Positions 10,449-23,311 of a stretch of DNA of 64,000 bases are shown here, piece by piece. The stretch's first letter is position 1, and every line of letters starts with the position of its first letter. The translations under genes were made by a program, and so were the position numbers. The DNA comes from Haliotis asinina (lineage: Eukaryota; Mollusca; Gastropoda; Lepetellida; Haliotidae). The DNA lies in assembly GCF_037392515.1 (NCBI RefSeq), contig NC_090288.1, positions 12,034,969 through 12,098,968 of the forward strand, in the 5' to 3' direction. A model generated the notes under the pieces. It did not search any database. It saw only the letters and a list, made by a program, of their open reading frames with translations, and was not told where the DNA came from.

Positions 10449-13197
10449 CTACGAGAATACTCTCCTAAAGAAGGCAGCCACTGTCCTCAGCGCCTTCCTC
10501 ACGGGATGAATATCCTCCACGAAGCTGTCGTCGTCCTCGTCCTCGTACACCCAGTAGTCACTGTCGTCGTCACTTGGGACAGGGTAATAGTCGGCATAGG
10601 TGATGGTAACCGGGGCAGGGAGTGTCTCACCGTGGTCAGGGCGGGCCCAGAACGGGGTGAAAACACGCAGGGGGTCGGGAGAGGGACTCGGGGACGAAGC
10701 CAAGAGACGCTACATCGGTGAGTGGGCAGGGTGGGAGAAAGGAGGGTCATTGGGTGAGGTTGATAGGAGATTTTTAACGAAACAATGTTAAGAAATGTCT
10801 GAGTGCATTGCCCCTGGTCACACATTCTATGAGGTACTATCCAATGGCAAACATGCTGATAGATTGTCAGAAAGAAATGCTAATGTGTGAATGGGAGAGG
10901 GGTAGCCGGGGACAGACTTTCAGCACACCATAACAGAGTAAGTAATATATAACGTCCCTGGTGTGCATGAGACAACTTCGACAAGGACTAGAGGAGCCAA
11001 CTTTTCGCCCCAATCTGAAGGTCATCAGTGTAGATAAAATACATACACAGTCGGATTCCTCATCCAGCGACGGCCATAGACTAGCAGCAGGAGTGACGTG
11101 ATACCGGATCATGTCTTCCCGTGCTGAAAATAACACAAACAACGCATTTACTGGCACGCCAAATATACGTACAGTGGAACTAAGGTGTTTTGGGGGCCGA
11201 GGAAACGATAGCGAGAAAACAGAGAGTGTTTAGGGACACGTATAGGCCACGGATACGCTTTAGAAGCATTAAAATGGGCATTATAATCAGTTTTCATATA
11301 TAATCCGTCTAGTAGTGTAGCGATTATGCTCCGCATATTGGAAAGGAATGCGTTAAGAAAAAAATGCACCTAATCCACGCCTTAGATCTACTAAAACGTC
11401 TATTATCATTTAACAACATCCACCATCGTATGTTAAAACAAAACAGCCCCCATTTCACTGATAGAAAAGACATTAAAAACATCAATATTTCTAAATTTCT
11501 CCCAAATTGCAAATGGCGGCTACTGGCAACCACACCCTTACCGTCAAACTACGGCCGCTTGCCGTAATAATGTACGCTTTTAACACTTTAAAATACAACA
11601 AAAGCCTCCTTAAATACCTTGAATATGCAGCCGTGTAAACATCTTGTCAGTAAATGATCTCAAAACGATGCTGTACTCAACGAAATGCAGAGCGGTAGCG
11701 AGCAAGAGCCAAAGTGGATCTGTTGGAAACAGAGGGGACCGTTGGCAACGACAACGGTAACTACATGGATACCAAGTCAGAACGAGGCGTCATCGAATGT
11801 GTTCGGCAACGTCAAAGAGCCAGCAATAGTTGCATCTCAAGGGGTCAATTATCTGGCGAGTTTAAGGTTTTAAATCAATGAGTATATGTTGAAATGCTAG
11901 ATGTAGCATAGTTCACTGAAACGCCGTACGTGTTAGATGTTGAAAACACTCTATCAGCTCGGTGAAATTCATGTAAAGATTAGTATGAAGAAGGAAGGTA
12001 AAGTATTCGTTGTCAGTCAGAAAAATACAAGTCCTCCTATTCCCTTTTCGCTAATTCACATGTTTCTATCTCCGACAGAGAAGCTGAAGTCTGCACGCCT
12101 GTAGTGCCAGTAATAATATAGTAATGGTCACATGTACTTCACGATGAAAGACATCTGCGCAAAGGTGAAATACGGAGGACCTAATTTCTTGACTGGGACC
12201 ATTTCTTGTCGTGGACAGTGGATTTATTGACGGCTGAAGGCAAACGACAGAAGAAAAGGAAGCAGATCCTGCTTTGAAGGCTGTTGTCATGGTTCCCGTC
12301 GGTGATAAAAAGAAGTGCATGTTGTGTTTATTTGGACCCCGAGTATTAACTGGCAAACTGGTGAATGTCGGTAGTTGCTGACAATGTATAGTCATCTGAC
12401 GTGGGGAGCGTCTTGTGGTGTGCAGTTCATGGTGTATGTTTCAGCATGGTGGTAGCTGCACTAACTGCTGCGGAAAGACAAGCGCCGCACTTCGCCTCGG
12501 ACATAGCTGGCCGATAAATGCGCGCTAATAAGGTTACAAGAGTGGTCTCCCTTTAAGCATAGGCCGCAAGCAAGCTGGGTACGAGAGACTGGTCCACTCA
12601 TACCTCCCAAAATACACAATAAATGGAATCAATGGACCTGCTTGTACGGTTACATAGTCTATTGAGTACCCGAATCCATTGAGAAATTAACGCTACCTCT
12701 ACAAAATATTCCCCCAATATCCCCGTTCATGTGAAAGCCGAGGCAAGGTCCGTTCGTCTAATTGTAAGCCAAAGTGTTATCTGCACTGCTCGTAAAGACC
12801 GAAATGTTCTGACAGTCACCACGGGTTGTCTGTGCATGTATTTGTTCAGTGAACCTGATCTGCTTTCTGGCCAAGGCCTGATGAAATCGCCAGGGTCACC
12901 ACACACGAAGACAATGAGTGAGTTAGTGAGTTTAGTTTTACGCCGCTTTTAGCACTATTCCAGTAATATCAAGTCGTGGGACTCCAGAGATGAGCTTCAC
13001 ACATTGTACTTACCTGGGGGAAGATACTGAAAAGCCTCAAGTTGACTTTGTGCTTCCTTATATTTGAGACAAACTAGGATATAGGTTGGCCGTGTAATAA
13101 TGACGACGATAATCATAATGATAAGAACAACAATGGTGCACGTGTATAGCATGATAACTCTTATGTTGCTAATATAAGCAAGAATCGTGATGACCAT
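10449..13197 (-). CDS. Array gene copy 3: predicted three-exon gene, 173-residue membrane or secreted acidic/basic protein of unknown family
   Basis: Exon A is 13197-13014 (ATG, 61 codons plus 1 nt), exon B 11123-11047 (77 nt), exon C 10709-10449 (261 nt with stop). Donors are CAG|GTAAGT and TGT|GTATGT. Acceptors are GTTATTTTCAG and ACCGATGTAG after pyrimidine-rich tracts. Phases match at both joints (1, then 0). Product: hydrophobic segment at residues 14-35 followed by Arg36, Lys45 and Lys47 (signal anchor or signal peptide); a short exon B segment at 63-87; Ser-Pro repeats near 92-98; Tyr/Pro-rich TYADYYPVP near 124-132; an acidic stretch near 133-154; and a basic amphipathic end PVRKALRTVAAFFRRVFS. 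AATAAA on the minus strand at 9801-9796 would end a 3' UTR of about 650 nt. Copy-specific changes: Pro for Ser after the hydrophobic segment, Arg-Leu-Leu for Arg-Pro-Leu at the start of exon C, Arg-Thr in the helix. An upstream 5' exon cannot be excluded. I do not recognise the family. Exon C is the surest part. Confidence 0.6.
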
Positions 13198-14499
13198 CTC
13201 CCAGTTCCCTAGGGCAGAAACGTGCTTTTTCTGTATCCACTTTCTGAACTAGATGATATACGATAAATAGCACATGGTAAGTCAAATCTTTGTGTTCAAC
13301 GCCGTGACATTTTGAAGTTATCGCTTTGGGATAAATGTACTTTCACTCACTCACTCATCCTCACACACACACACACACACTATCACTCACTGATTTGAGA
13401 ACTTAGACATGTATGTGTGTAGCAGTACTATTGTGGTTTCCGTGTCTAAACTTGCTAGCGGAGACTAGACCTGGTCGAACTGGCAGTACTTGTACCTCTG
13501 ATTATGTTCGTATCTAAACACCACCTGGCTTTCTTGATCAGGTATTGCAGCCTATATTTATCCTGGAAGTAAAGGGTACCAATCCTGATCAAGTATCATG
13601 CAAGTCACTAATTATTATGTCTATAGCCTGGATTGAAAATGAGCAGTCAACGTGGAACAAATCCCCTCTTCCAGTCCCATAGCGTGTATAAACACCCACA
13701 GGACAAGGGGACGCTTAAACAGCTGACTGCACAATGGGAGACCACTCTCAGTTATTCACGTCGTGTGTAAGGTATAGTAAGTGAAGAGATCGTAAAATAT
13801 CCAGTCATCCGAAACCATTTTTGTAGTCATGACTACACGCGATTACAGACTGTGATTTCCATCATAGGAAACGTGTAAAACACTCGACTAGAAGACAGGA
13901 ACACAGCGGGATAGAGCAAATGACCCCTCAATATCTTCCTTAATTGTAATTAGTTAACTCTTATAGTAACTTCCAGATGTCTCATAAATACATTTACTTC
14001 AGCCTCCTCTCCAGCTGTGTTGCTGTCTCCTAGCAAAGAACTGAGCCAAAGAAGGAAGGAAAACAGACTCATGTGTATACCATTCAGTCTTATTTATTTC
14101 CATATAATCAGGAAATAGAATGGCAAGTCCTGAAAGGGAGTCTCCAAATCGAGGCCAAAAGGGAAGCTCAGTCGTCTTATTAGAAGCGAAATAATCTTAG
14201 AAATGTCGGCCAAAAGGTATGCCAAAACATACAAGATCGAAAGGGGTGTGTCCAAAACTAAATCACAAGGGTGTAGCCAAAAGAGACCCAAAATGGGAAA
14301 TGGTATACTGGACGAGCACCACAACACATCATCTCACACAACACACTCACACCCGATCAAACATGCAAAACACACCATCATAAACCATTCACACTCACAC
14401 GAAATAATACACGAAACAAATTCTTCTCCCAGCCTCTCTTTCTTTCTCGCTCTTTCCTTTTCACTCTCTCTCTCTCTCATTCTCTCTCTCTCCCTCTGT

Positions 14500-14530
<31 letters not shown>

Positions 14531-14753
14531 TCGTACATACACACATCAATAACACACACCGTCACACATAAAATCACTATCTGTCTCATCTGCATGCAAA
14601 TACACTAACATGCACACCCACTCACACATCGTGTAGTCTTGCACTTATACACACATTCATCCAGTCACATATACACGTTTACCCTATGCACGCACACACA
14701 CAGACACACACACGAGCGCGCACACATACACGCACGCACCCTGGATTAGGAAT

Positions 14754-17501
14754 CTACGAGAATACTCTCCTAAAGAAGGCAGCCACTGTCCTCAGCGCCT
14801 TCCTCACGGGATGAATATCCTCCACGAAGCTGTCGTCGTCCTCGTCCTCGTACACCCAGTAGTCACTGTCGTCGTCACTTGGGACAGGGTAATAGTCGGC
14901 ATAGGTGATGGTAACCGGGGCAGGGAGTGTCTCACCGTGGTCAGGGCGGGCCCAGAACGGGGTGAAAACACGCAGGGGGTCGGGAGAGGGACTCGGGGAC
15001 GAAGCCAAGGGACGCTACATCGGTGAGTGGGCAGGGTGGGAGAAAGGAGGGTCATTGGGTGAGGTTGATAGGAGATTTTTAACGAAACAATGTTAAGAAA
15101 TGTCTGAGTGCATTGCCCCTGGTCACACATTCTATGAGGTACTATCCAATGGCAAACATGCTGATAGATTGTCAGAAAGAAATGCTAATGTGTGAATGGG
15201 AGAGGGGTAGCCGGGGACAGACTTTCAGCACACCATAACAGAGTAAGTAATATATAACGTCCCTGGTGTGCATGAGACAACTTCGACAAGGACTAGAGGA
15301 GCCAACTTTTCGCCCCAATCTGAAGGTCATCAGTGTAGATAAAATACATACACAGTCGGATTCCTCATCCAGCGACGGCCATAGACTAGCAGCAGGAGTG
15401 ACGTGATACCGGATCATGTCTTCCCGTGCTGAAAATAACACAAACAACGCATTTACTGGCACGCCAAATATACGTACAGTGGAACTAAGGTGTTTTGGGG
15501 GCCGAGGAAACGATAGCGAGAAAACAGAGAGTGTTTAGGGACACGTATAGGCCACGGATACGCTTTAGAAGCATTAAAATGGGCATTATAATCAGTTTTC
15601 ATATATAATCCGTCTAGTAGTGTAGCGATTATGCTCCGCATATTGGAAAGGAATGCTTTAAGAAAAAAATGCACCTAATCCACGCCTTAGATCTACTAGA
15701 ACGTCTATTATCATTTAACAACATCCACCATCGTATGTAAAAACAAAAAAGCCCCATTTCACTGATGGAAAAGACATTAAAAACATCAATATTTCTAAAT
15801 TTCTCCCAAATTGCAAATGGCGGCTACTGGCAACCACACCCTTACCGTCAAACTACGGCCGCTTGCCGTAATAATGTACGCTTTTAACACTTTAAAATAC
15901 AACAAAAGCCTCCTTAAATACCTTGAATATGCAGCCGTGTAAACATCTTGTCAGTAAATGATCTCAAAACGATGCTGTACTCAACGAAATGCAGAGCGGT
16001 AGCGAGCAAGAGCCAAAGTGGATCTGTTGGAAACAGAGGGGACCGTTGGCAACGACAACGGTAACTACATGGATACCAAGTCAGAACGAGGCGTCATCGA
16101 ATGTGTTCGGCAACGTCAAAGAGCCAGCAATAGTTGCATCTCAAGGGGTCAATTATCTGGCGAGTTTAAGGTTTTAAATCAATGAGTATATGTTGAAATG
16201 CTAGATGTAGCATAGTTCACTGAAACGCCGTACGTGTTAGATGTTGAAAACACTCTATCAGCTCGGTGAAATTCATGTAAAGATTAGTATGAAGAAGGAA
16301 GGTAAAGTATTCGTTGTCAGTCAGAAAAATACAAGTCCTCCTATTCCCTTTTCGCTAATTCACATGTTTCTATCTCCGACAGAGAAGCTGAAGTCTGCAC
16401 GCCTGTAGTGCCAGTAATAATATAGTAATGGTCACATGTACTTCACGATGAAAGACATCTGCGCAAAGGTGAAATACGGAGGACCTAATTTCTTGACTGG
16501 GACCATTTCTTGTCGTGGACAGTGGATTTATTGACGGCTGAAGGCAAACGACAGAAGAAAAGGAAGCAGATCCTGCTTTGAAGGCCGTTGTCATGGTTCC
16601 CGTCGGTGATAAAAAGAAGTGCATGTTGTGTTTATTTGGACCCCGAGTATTAACTGGCAAACTGGTGAATGTCGGTAGTTGCTGACAATGTATAGTCATC
16701 TGACGTGGGGAGCGTCTTGTGGTGTGCAGTTCATGGTGTATGTTTCAGCATGGTGGTAGCTGCACTAACTGCTGCGGAAAGACAAGCGCCGCACTTCGCC
16801 TCGGACATAGCTGGCCGATAAATGCGCGCTAATAAGGTTACAAGAGTGGTCTCCCTTTAAGCATAGGCCGCAAGCAAGCTGGGTACGAGAGACTGGTCCA
16901 CTCATACCTCCCAAAATACACAATAAATGGAATCAATGGACCTGCTTGTACGGTTACATAGTCTATTGAGTACCCGAATCCATTGAGAAATTAACGCTAC
17001 CTCTACAAAATATTCCCCCAATATCCCCGTTCATGTGAAAGCCAAGGCAAGGTCCGTTCGTCTAATTGTAAGCCAAAGTGTTAGCTGCACTGCTCGTAAA
17101 GATGGAAATGTTCTGACAGTCACCACGGGTTGTCTGTGCATGTATTTGTTCAGTGAACCTGATCTGCTTTCTGGCCAAGGCCTGATGAAATCTCCAGGGT
17201 CACCACACACGAAGACAATGAGTGAGTTAGTGAGTTTAGTTTTACGCCGCTTTTAGCACTATTCCAGTAATATCAAGTCGTGGGACTCCAGAGATGAGCT
17301 TCACACATTGTACTTACCTGGGGGAAGATACTGAAAAGCCTCAAGTTGACTTTGTGCTTCCTTATATTTGAGACAAACTAGGATATAGGTTGACCGTGTA
17401 ATAATGACGACGATAATCATAATGATAAGAACAACAATGGTGCACGTGTATAGCATGATAACTCTTATGTTGCTAATATAAGCAAGAATCGTGATGACCA
17501 T
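14754..17501 (-). CDS. Array gene copy 4, open
   Basis: Exons: A 17501-17318, B 15428-15352, C 15014-14754. All three are open with intact splice sites and matching phases, predicting 173 residues. It has Ser after the hydrophobic segment (residue 37), Gly in the ARPDHGETL motif of exon C, and Arg-Thr in the C-terminal helix. Exons B and C are identical in protein to copy 3 apart from the start of exon C. Confidence 0.6.
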
Positions 17502-19033
17502 CTCCCAGTTCCCTAGGGCAGAAACGTGCTTTTTCTGTATCCACTTTCTGAACTAGATGATAAACGATAAATAGCACATGGTAAGTCAAATCTTTGTGTT
17601 CAACGCCGTGACATTTTGAAGTTATCGCTTTGGGATAAATGTACTTTCACTCACTCACTCATCCTCACACACACACACACACTATCACTCACTGATTTGA
17701 GAACTTAGACATGTATGTGTGTAGCAGTACTATTGTGGTTTCCGTGTCTAAACTTGCTAGCGGAGACTAGACCTGGTCGAACTGGCAGTACTTGTACGTC
17801 TGATTATGTTCGTATCTAAACACCACCTGACTTTCTTGATCAGGTATTGCAGCCTATATTTATCCTGGAAGTAAAGGGTACCAATCCTGTTCAAGTATCA
17901 TGCAAGTCACTAATTATTATGTCTATTGCCTGGATTGAAAATGAGCAGTCAACAAGGAACAAATCCCCTCTTCCAGTCTCATAGCGTGTATAAACACCCA
18001 CAGGACAAGGGGACGCTTAAACAGCTGACTGCACAATGGGAGACCACTCTCAGTTATTCACGTCGTGTGTATGGTACAGTAAGTGAAGTGATCGTAAAAT
18101 ATCCAGTCTTCCGAAACCATTTTTGTAGTCATGACTACACGCGATTACAGACTGTGATTTCCATCATAGGAAACGTGTAAAACACTCGACTAGAAGACAG
18201 GAACACAGCGGGATAGAGCAAATGACCCCTCAAAATCTTCCTTTGTAATTAGTTAACTCTTATAGTAACTTCCAGATGTCTCATAAATACATTTACTTCA
18301 GCCTCCTCTCCAGCTGTGTTGCTGTCTCCTAGCAAAGAACTGAGCCAAAGAAGGAAGGAAAACAGACTCATGTGTATACCATTCAGTCTTATTTATTATT
18401 TCCATATAATCAGGAAATAGAATGGCAAGTGCTGAAAAGAAGTCTCCAAATCGAGGCCAAAAGGGAAGCTCAGTCGTCTTATTAGAAGTGAAATAATCTT
18501 AGAAATGTCAGCCAAAAGGTATGCCAAAACATACAAGATCGAAACGGGTGTGTCCAAAACTAAATCACAAGGGTGTAGCCAAAAGAGACCCAAAATGGGA
18601 AATGGTATACTAGACGAGCACCACAACACATCATCTCACACAACACACTCACACCCGATCATACATGCAAAACACACCATCATAAACCATTCACACACAC
18701 ACGAAATAGTACACGGAACAAATTCTTATCCCAGCCTCTCTTTCTTTCTCGCTCTTTCCTTTTCACTCTCTCTCTCTCTCTCATTCTCTCTCTCTCTCTC
18801 TTTCTCTCTGTCAAACACACACACACTCGTACATACACACATCAATAACACACACCGTCACACAAAAAACCACTGTCTGTCTCATCTGCATGCAAATACA
18901 CTAACATGCACACCCACTCACACATCGTGTACTCTTGCATTTATGCACACACACATCCAGTCACATATACACGTTCACCCTATGCACGCACACACACAGA
19001 CACACATACACGCACGCACGCTGGATGAGGAAT

Positions 19034-21779
19034 CTACGAGAATACTCTCCTAAAGAAGGCAGCCACTCTCTTCAGCGCCTTCCTCACGGGATGAATATCC
19101 TCCACGAAGCTGTCGTCGTCCTCGTCCTCGTACACCCAGTAGTCACTGTCGTCGTCACTTGGGACAGGGTAATAGTCGGCATAGGTGATGGTAACCGGGG
19201 CAGGGAGTGTCTCAATGTGGTCAGGGCGGGCCCAGAACGGGGTGAAAACACGCAGGGGGTCGGGAGAGGGACTCGGGGACGAAGCCAAGGGACGCTACAT
19301 CGGTGAGTGGGCAGGGTGGGAGAAAGGAGGGTCATTGGGTGAGGTTGATAGGAGATTTTTAACGAAACAATATTAAGAAATGTCTGAGTGCATTGCCCCT
19401 GGCCATACATTCTATGAGGTACTATCCAATGGCAAACATGCTGATAGATTGTCAGAAAGAAATGCTAATGTGTGAATGGGAGAGGGGTAGCCGGGGACAG
19501 ACTTTCAGCACACCATAACAGAGTAAGTAATATATAACGTCCCGGGTGTACATGAGACAGCTTCGACAAGGACTAGAGGAGCCAACGTTTCGCCCCAATC
19601 TGAAGGTCATGTAGATAAAATACATACACAGTCGGATTCCTCATCCAGCGACGGCCATAGACTAGCAGCAGGAGTGACGTGATACCGGATCATGTCTTCC
19701 CGTGCTGAAAATAACACAAACAACGCATTTACTGACACGCCAAATATACGTACAGTGGAACTAAGGTGTTTTGGGGGCCGAGGAAACGATAGCGAGAAAA
19801 CAGAGAGTGTTTGGGGGACACATATAGGCCACGGATACGCTTTAGAAGCATTAAAATGGGCATTATAATCAGTTTTCATATATAATCCATCTCGTAGTGT
19901 AGCGATTATGCTCCGCATATTGGAAAGGAATGCGTTAAGAAAAAAATGCACCTAATCCACGCCTTAGATCTACTAAAACGTCTATTATCATTTAACAACA
20001 TCCACCATCGTATGTAAAAACAAAAAAAGCCCCATTTCACTGATGGAAAAGACATTAAAAACATCAATATTTCTAAATTTCTCCCAAATTGCAAATGGCG
20101 GCTACTGGCAACCACACCCTTACCGTCAAACTACGGCCGCTTGCCGTAATAATGTACGCTTTTAACACTTTAAAATACAACAAAAGCCTCCTTAAATACC
20201 TTGAATATGCAGCCGTGTAAACATCTTGTCAGTAGATGATCTCAAAACGATGCTGTACTCAACGAAATGCAGAGCGGTAGCGAGCAAGAGCCAAAGTGAA
20301 TCTGTTGGAAACAGAGGGGACCGTTGGCAACGACAACGGTAACTACATGGATACCAAGTCAGAACGAGGCGTCATCAAATGTGTTCGGCAACGTCAAAGA
20401 GCCAGCAATAGTTGCATCTCATGGGGTCAAATATCTGGCGAGTTTAAGGTTTTAAATCAATGAATATATGTTGAAATGCTAGATGTACCATAGTTCACTG
20501 AAACGCCGTACGTGTTAGATGTTGAAAACACTCTATCAGCTCGGTGAAATTCATGGAAAGATTAGTATGAAGAAGGAAGGTAAAGTATTCGTTGTCAGTC
20601 AGAAAAATACAAGTCCTCCTATTCCCTTTTCGCTAATTCACATGTTTCTATCTCCGACAGAGAAGTTGAAGTCTGCACGCCTGTAGTGCCAGTAATAATA
20701 TAGTAATGGTCACGTATACTTCACGATGAAAGACATCTGCGCAAAGGTGAAATACGGAGGACCTAATTCCTTGACTGGGACCATTTCTTGTCGTGGACAG
20801 TGGATTTATTGACGGCTGAAGGCAAACGACAGAAGAAAAGGAAGCAGATCCTGCTTTGAAGGCCGTTGTCATGGTTCCCGTCGGTGATAAAAAGAAGTGC
20901 ATGTTGTGTTTATTTGGACCCCGAGTATTAACTGGCAAACTGGTGAATGTCGGTAGTTGCTGACAATGTATAGTCATCTGACGTGGGGAGCGTCTTGTGG
21001 TGTGCAGTTCATGGTGTATGTTTCAGCATGGTGGTAGCTGCACTAACTGCTGCGGAAAGACAAGCGCCGCACTTCGCCTCGGACATAGCTGGCCGATAAA
21101 TGCGCGCTAATAAGGTTACAAGAGTGGTCTCCCTTTAAGCATAGGCCGCAAGCAAGCTGGGTACGAGAGACTGGTCCACTCATACCTCCCAAAATACACA
21201 ATAAATGGAATCAATGGACCTGCTTGTACGGTTACATAGTCTATTGAGTACCCGAATCCATTGAGAAATTAACGCTACCTCTACAAAATATTCCCCCAAT
21301 ATCCCCGTTCATGTGAAAGCCGAGGCAAGGTCCGTTCGTCTAATTGTAAGCCAAAGTGTTATCTGCACTGCTCGTAAAGACCGAAATGTTCTGACAGTCA
21401 CCACGGGTTGTCTGTGCATGTATTTGTTCAGTGAACCTGATCTGCTTTCTGGCCAAGGCCTGATGAAATCGCCAGGGTCACCACACACGAAGACAATGAG
21501 TGAGTTAGTGAGTTTAGTTTTACGCCGCTTTTAGCACTATTCCAGTAATATCAAGTCGTGGGACTCCAGAGATGAGCTTCACACATTGTACTTACCTGGG
21601 GGAAGATACTGAAAAGCCTCAAGTTGACTTTGTGCTTCCTTATATTTGAGACAAACTAGGATATAGGTTGACCGTGTAATAATGACGACGATAATCATAA
21701 TGATAAGAACAACAATGGTGCACGTGTATAGCATGATAACTCTTATGTTGCTAATATAAGCAAGAATCGTGATGACCAT
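19034..21779 (-). CDS. Array gene copy 5, open (core type)
   Basis: Exons: A 21779-21596, B 19704-19628, C 19294-19034. First copy of the homogeneous core. Exon C has Ile in ARPDHIETL (two adjacent base changes from the Gly form) and Lys-Arg in the helix, so the end reads PVRKALKRVAAFFRRVFS. Predicted 173 residues, no stops. Confidence 0.6.
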
Positions 21780-23311
21780 CTCCCAGTTCCCTAGGGCAGA
21801 AACGTGCTTTTTCTGTATCCACTTTCTGAACTAGATGATATACGATAAATAGCACATGGTAAGTCAAATCTTTGTGTTCAACGCCGTGACATTTTGAAGT
21901 TATCGCTTTGGGATAAATGTACTTTCACTCACTCACTCATCCTCACACACACACACACTATCACTCACTGATTTGAGAACTTAGACATGTATGTGTGTAG
22001 CAGTACTATTGTGGTTTCCGTGTCTAAACTTGCTAGCGGAGACTAGACCTGGTCGAACTGGCAGTACTTGTACGTCTGATTATGTTCGTATCTAAACACC
22101 AGCTGACTTTCTTGATCAGGTATTGCAGCCTATATTTATCCTGGAAGTAAAGGGTACCAATCCTGTTCAAGTATCATGCAAGTCACTAATTATTATGTCT
22201 ATTGCCTGGATTGAAAATGAGCAGTCAACGAGGAACAAATCCCCTCTTCCAGTCTCATAGCGTGTATAAACACCCACAGGACAAGGGGACGCTTAAACAG
22301 CTGACTGCACAATGGGAGACCACTCTCAGTTATTCACGTCGTGTGTAAGGTATAGTAAGTGAAGTGATCGTAAAATATCCAGTCTTCCGAAACCATTTTT
22401 GTAGTCATGACTACACGCGATTACAGACTGTGATTTCCATCATAGGAAACGTGTAAAACACTCGACTAGAAGACAGGAACACAGCGGGATAGAGCAAATG
22501 ACCCCTCAAAATCTTCCTTTGTAATTAGTTAACTCTTATAGTAACTTCCAGATGTCTCATAAATACATTTACTTCAGCCTCCTCTCCAGCTGTGTTGCTG
22601 TCTCCTAGCAAAGAACTGAGCCAAAGAAGGAAGGAAAACAGACTCATGTGTATACCATTCAGTCTTATTTATTATTTCCATATAATCAGGAAATAGAATG
22701 GCAAGTGCTGAAAAGAAGTCTCCAAATCGAGGCCAAAAGGGAAGCTCAGTCGTCTTATTAGAAGTGAAATAATCTTAGAAATGTCAGCCAAAAGGTATGC
22801 CAAAACATACAAGATCGAAACGGGTGTGTCCAAAACTAAATCACAAGGGTGTAGCCAAAAGAGACCCAAAATGGGAAATGGTATACTAGACGAGCACCAC
22901 AACACATCATCTCACACAACACACTCACACCCGATCATACATGCAAAACACACCATCATAAACCATTCACACACACACGAAATAGTACACGGAACAAATT
23001 CTTATCCCAGCCTCTCTTTCTTTCTCGCTCTTTCCTTTTCACTCTCTCTCTCTCTCTCATTCTCTCTCTCTCTCTCTCTTTCTCTCTGTCAAACACACAC
23101 ACACTCGTACATACACACATCAATAACACACACCGTCACACAAAAAACCACTGTCTGTCTCATCTGCATGCAAATACACTAACATGCACACCCACTCACA
23201 CATCGTGTACTCTTGCATTTATGCACACACACATCCAGTCACATATACACGTTCACCCTATGCACGCACACACACAGACACACATACACGCACGCACGCT
23301 GGATGAGGAAT

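Noticed and set aside
11685-11873. 62-codon plus-strand frame starting MQSGSEQEPKW
   Set aside because: It has an in-frame TAG in units 1 and 2 and other changes elsewhere, so it is not maintained.
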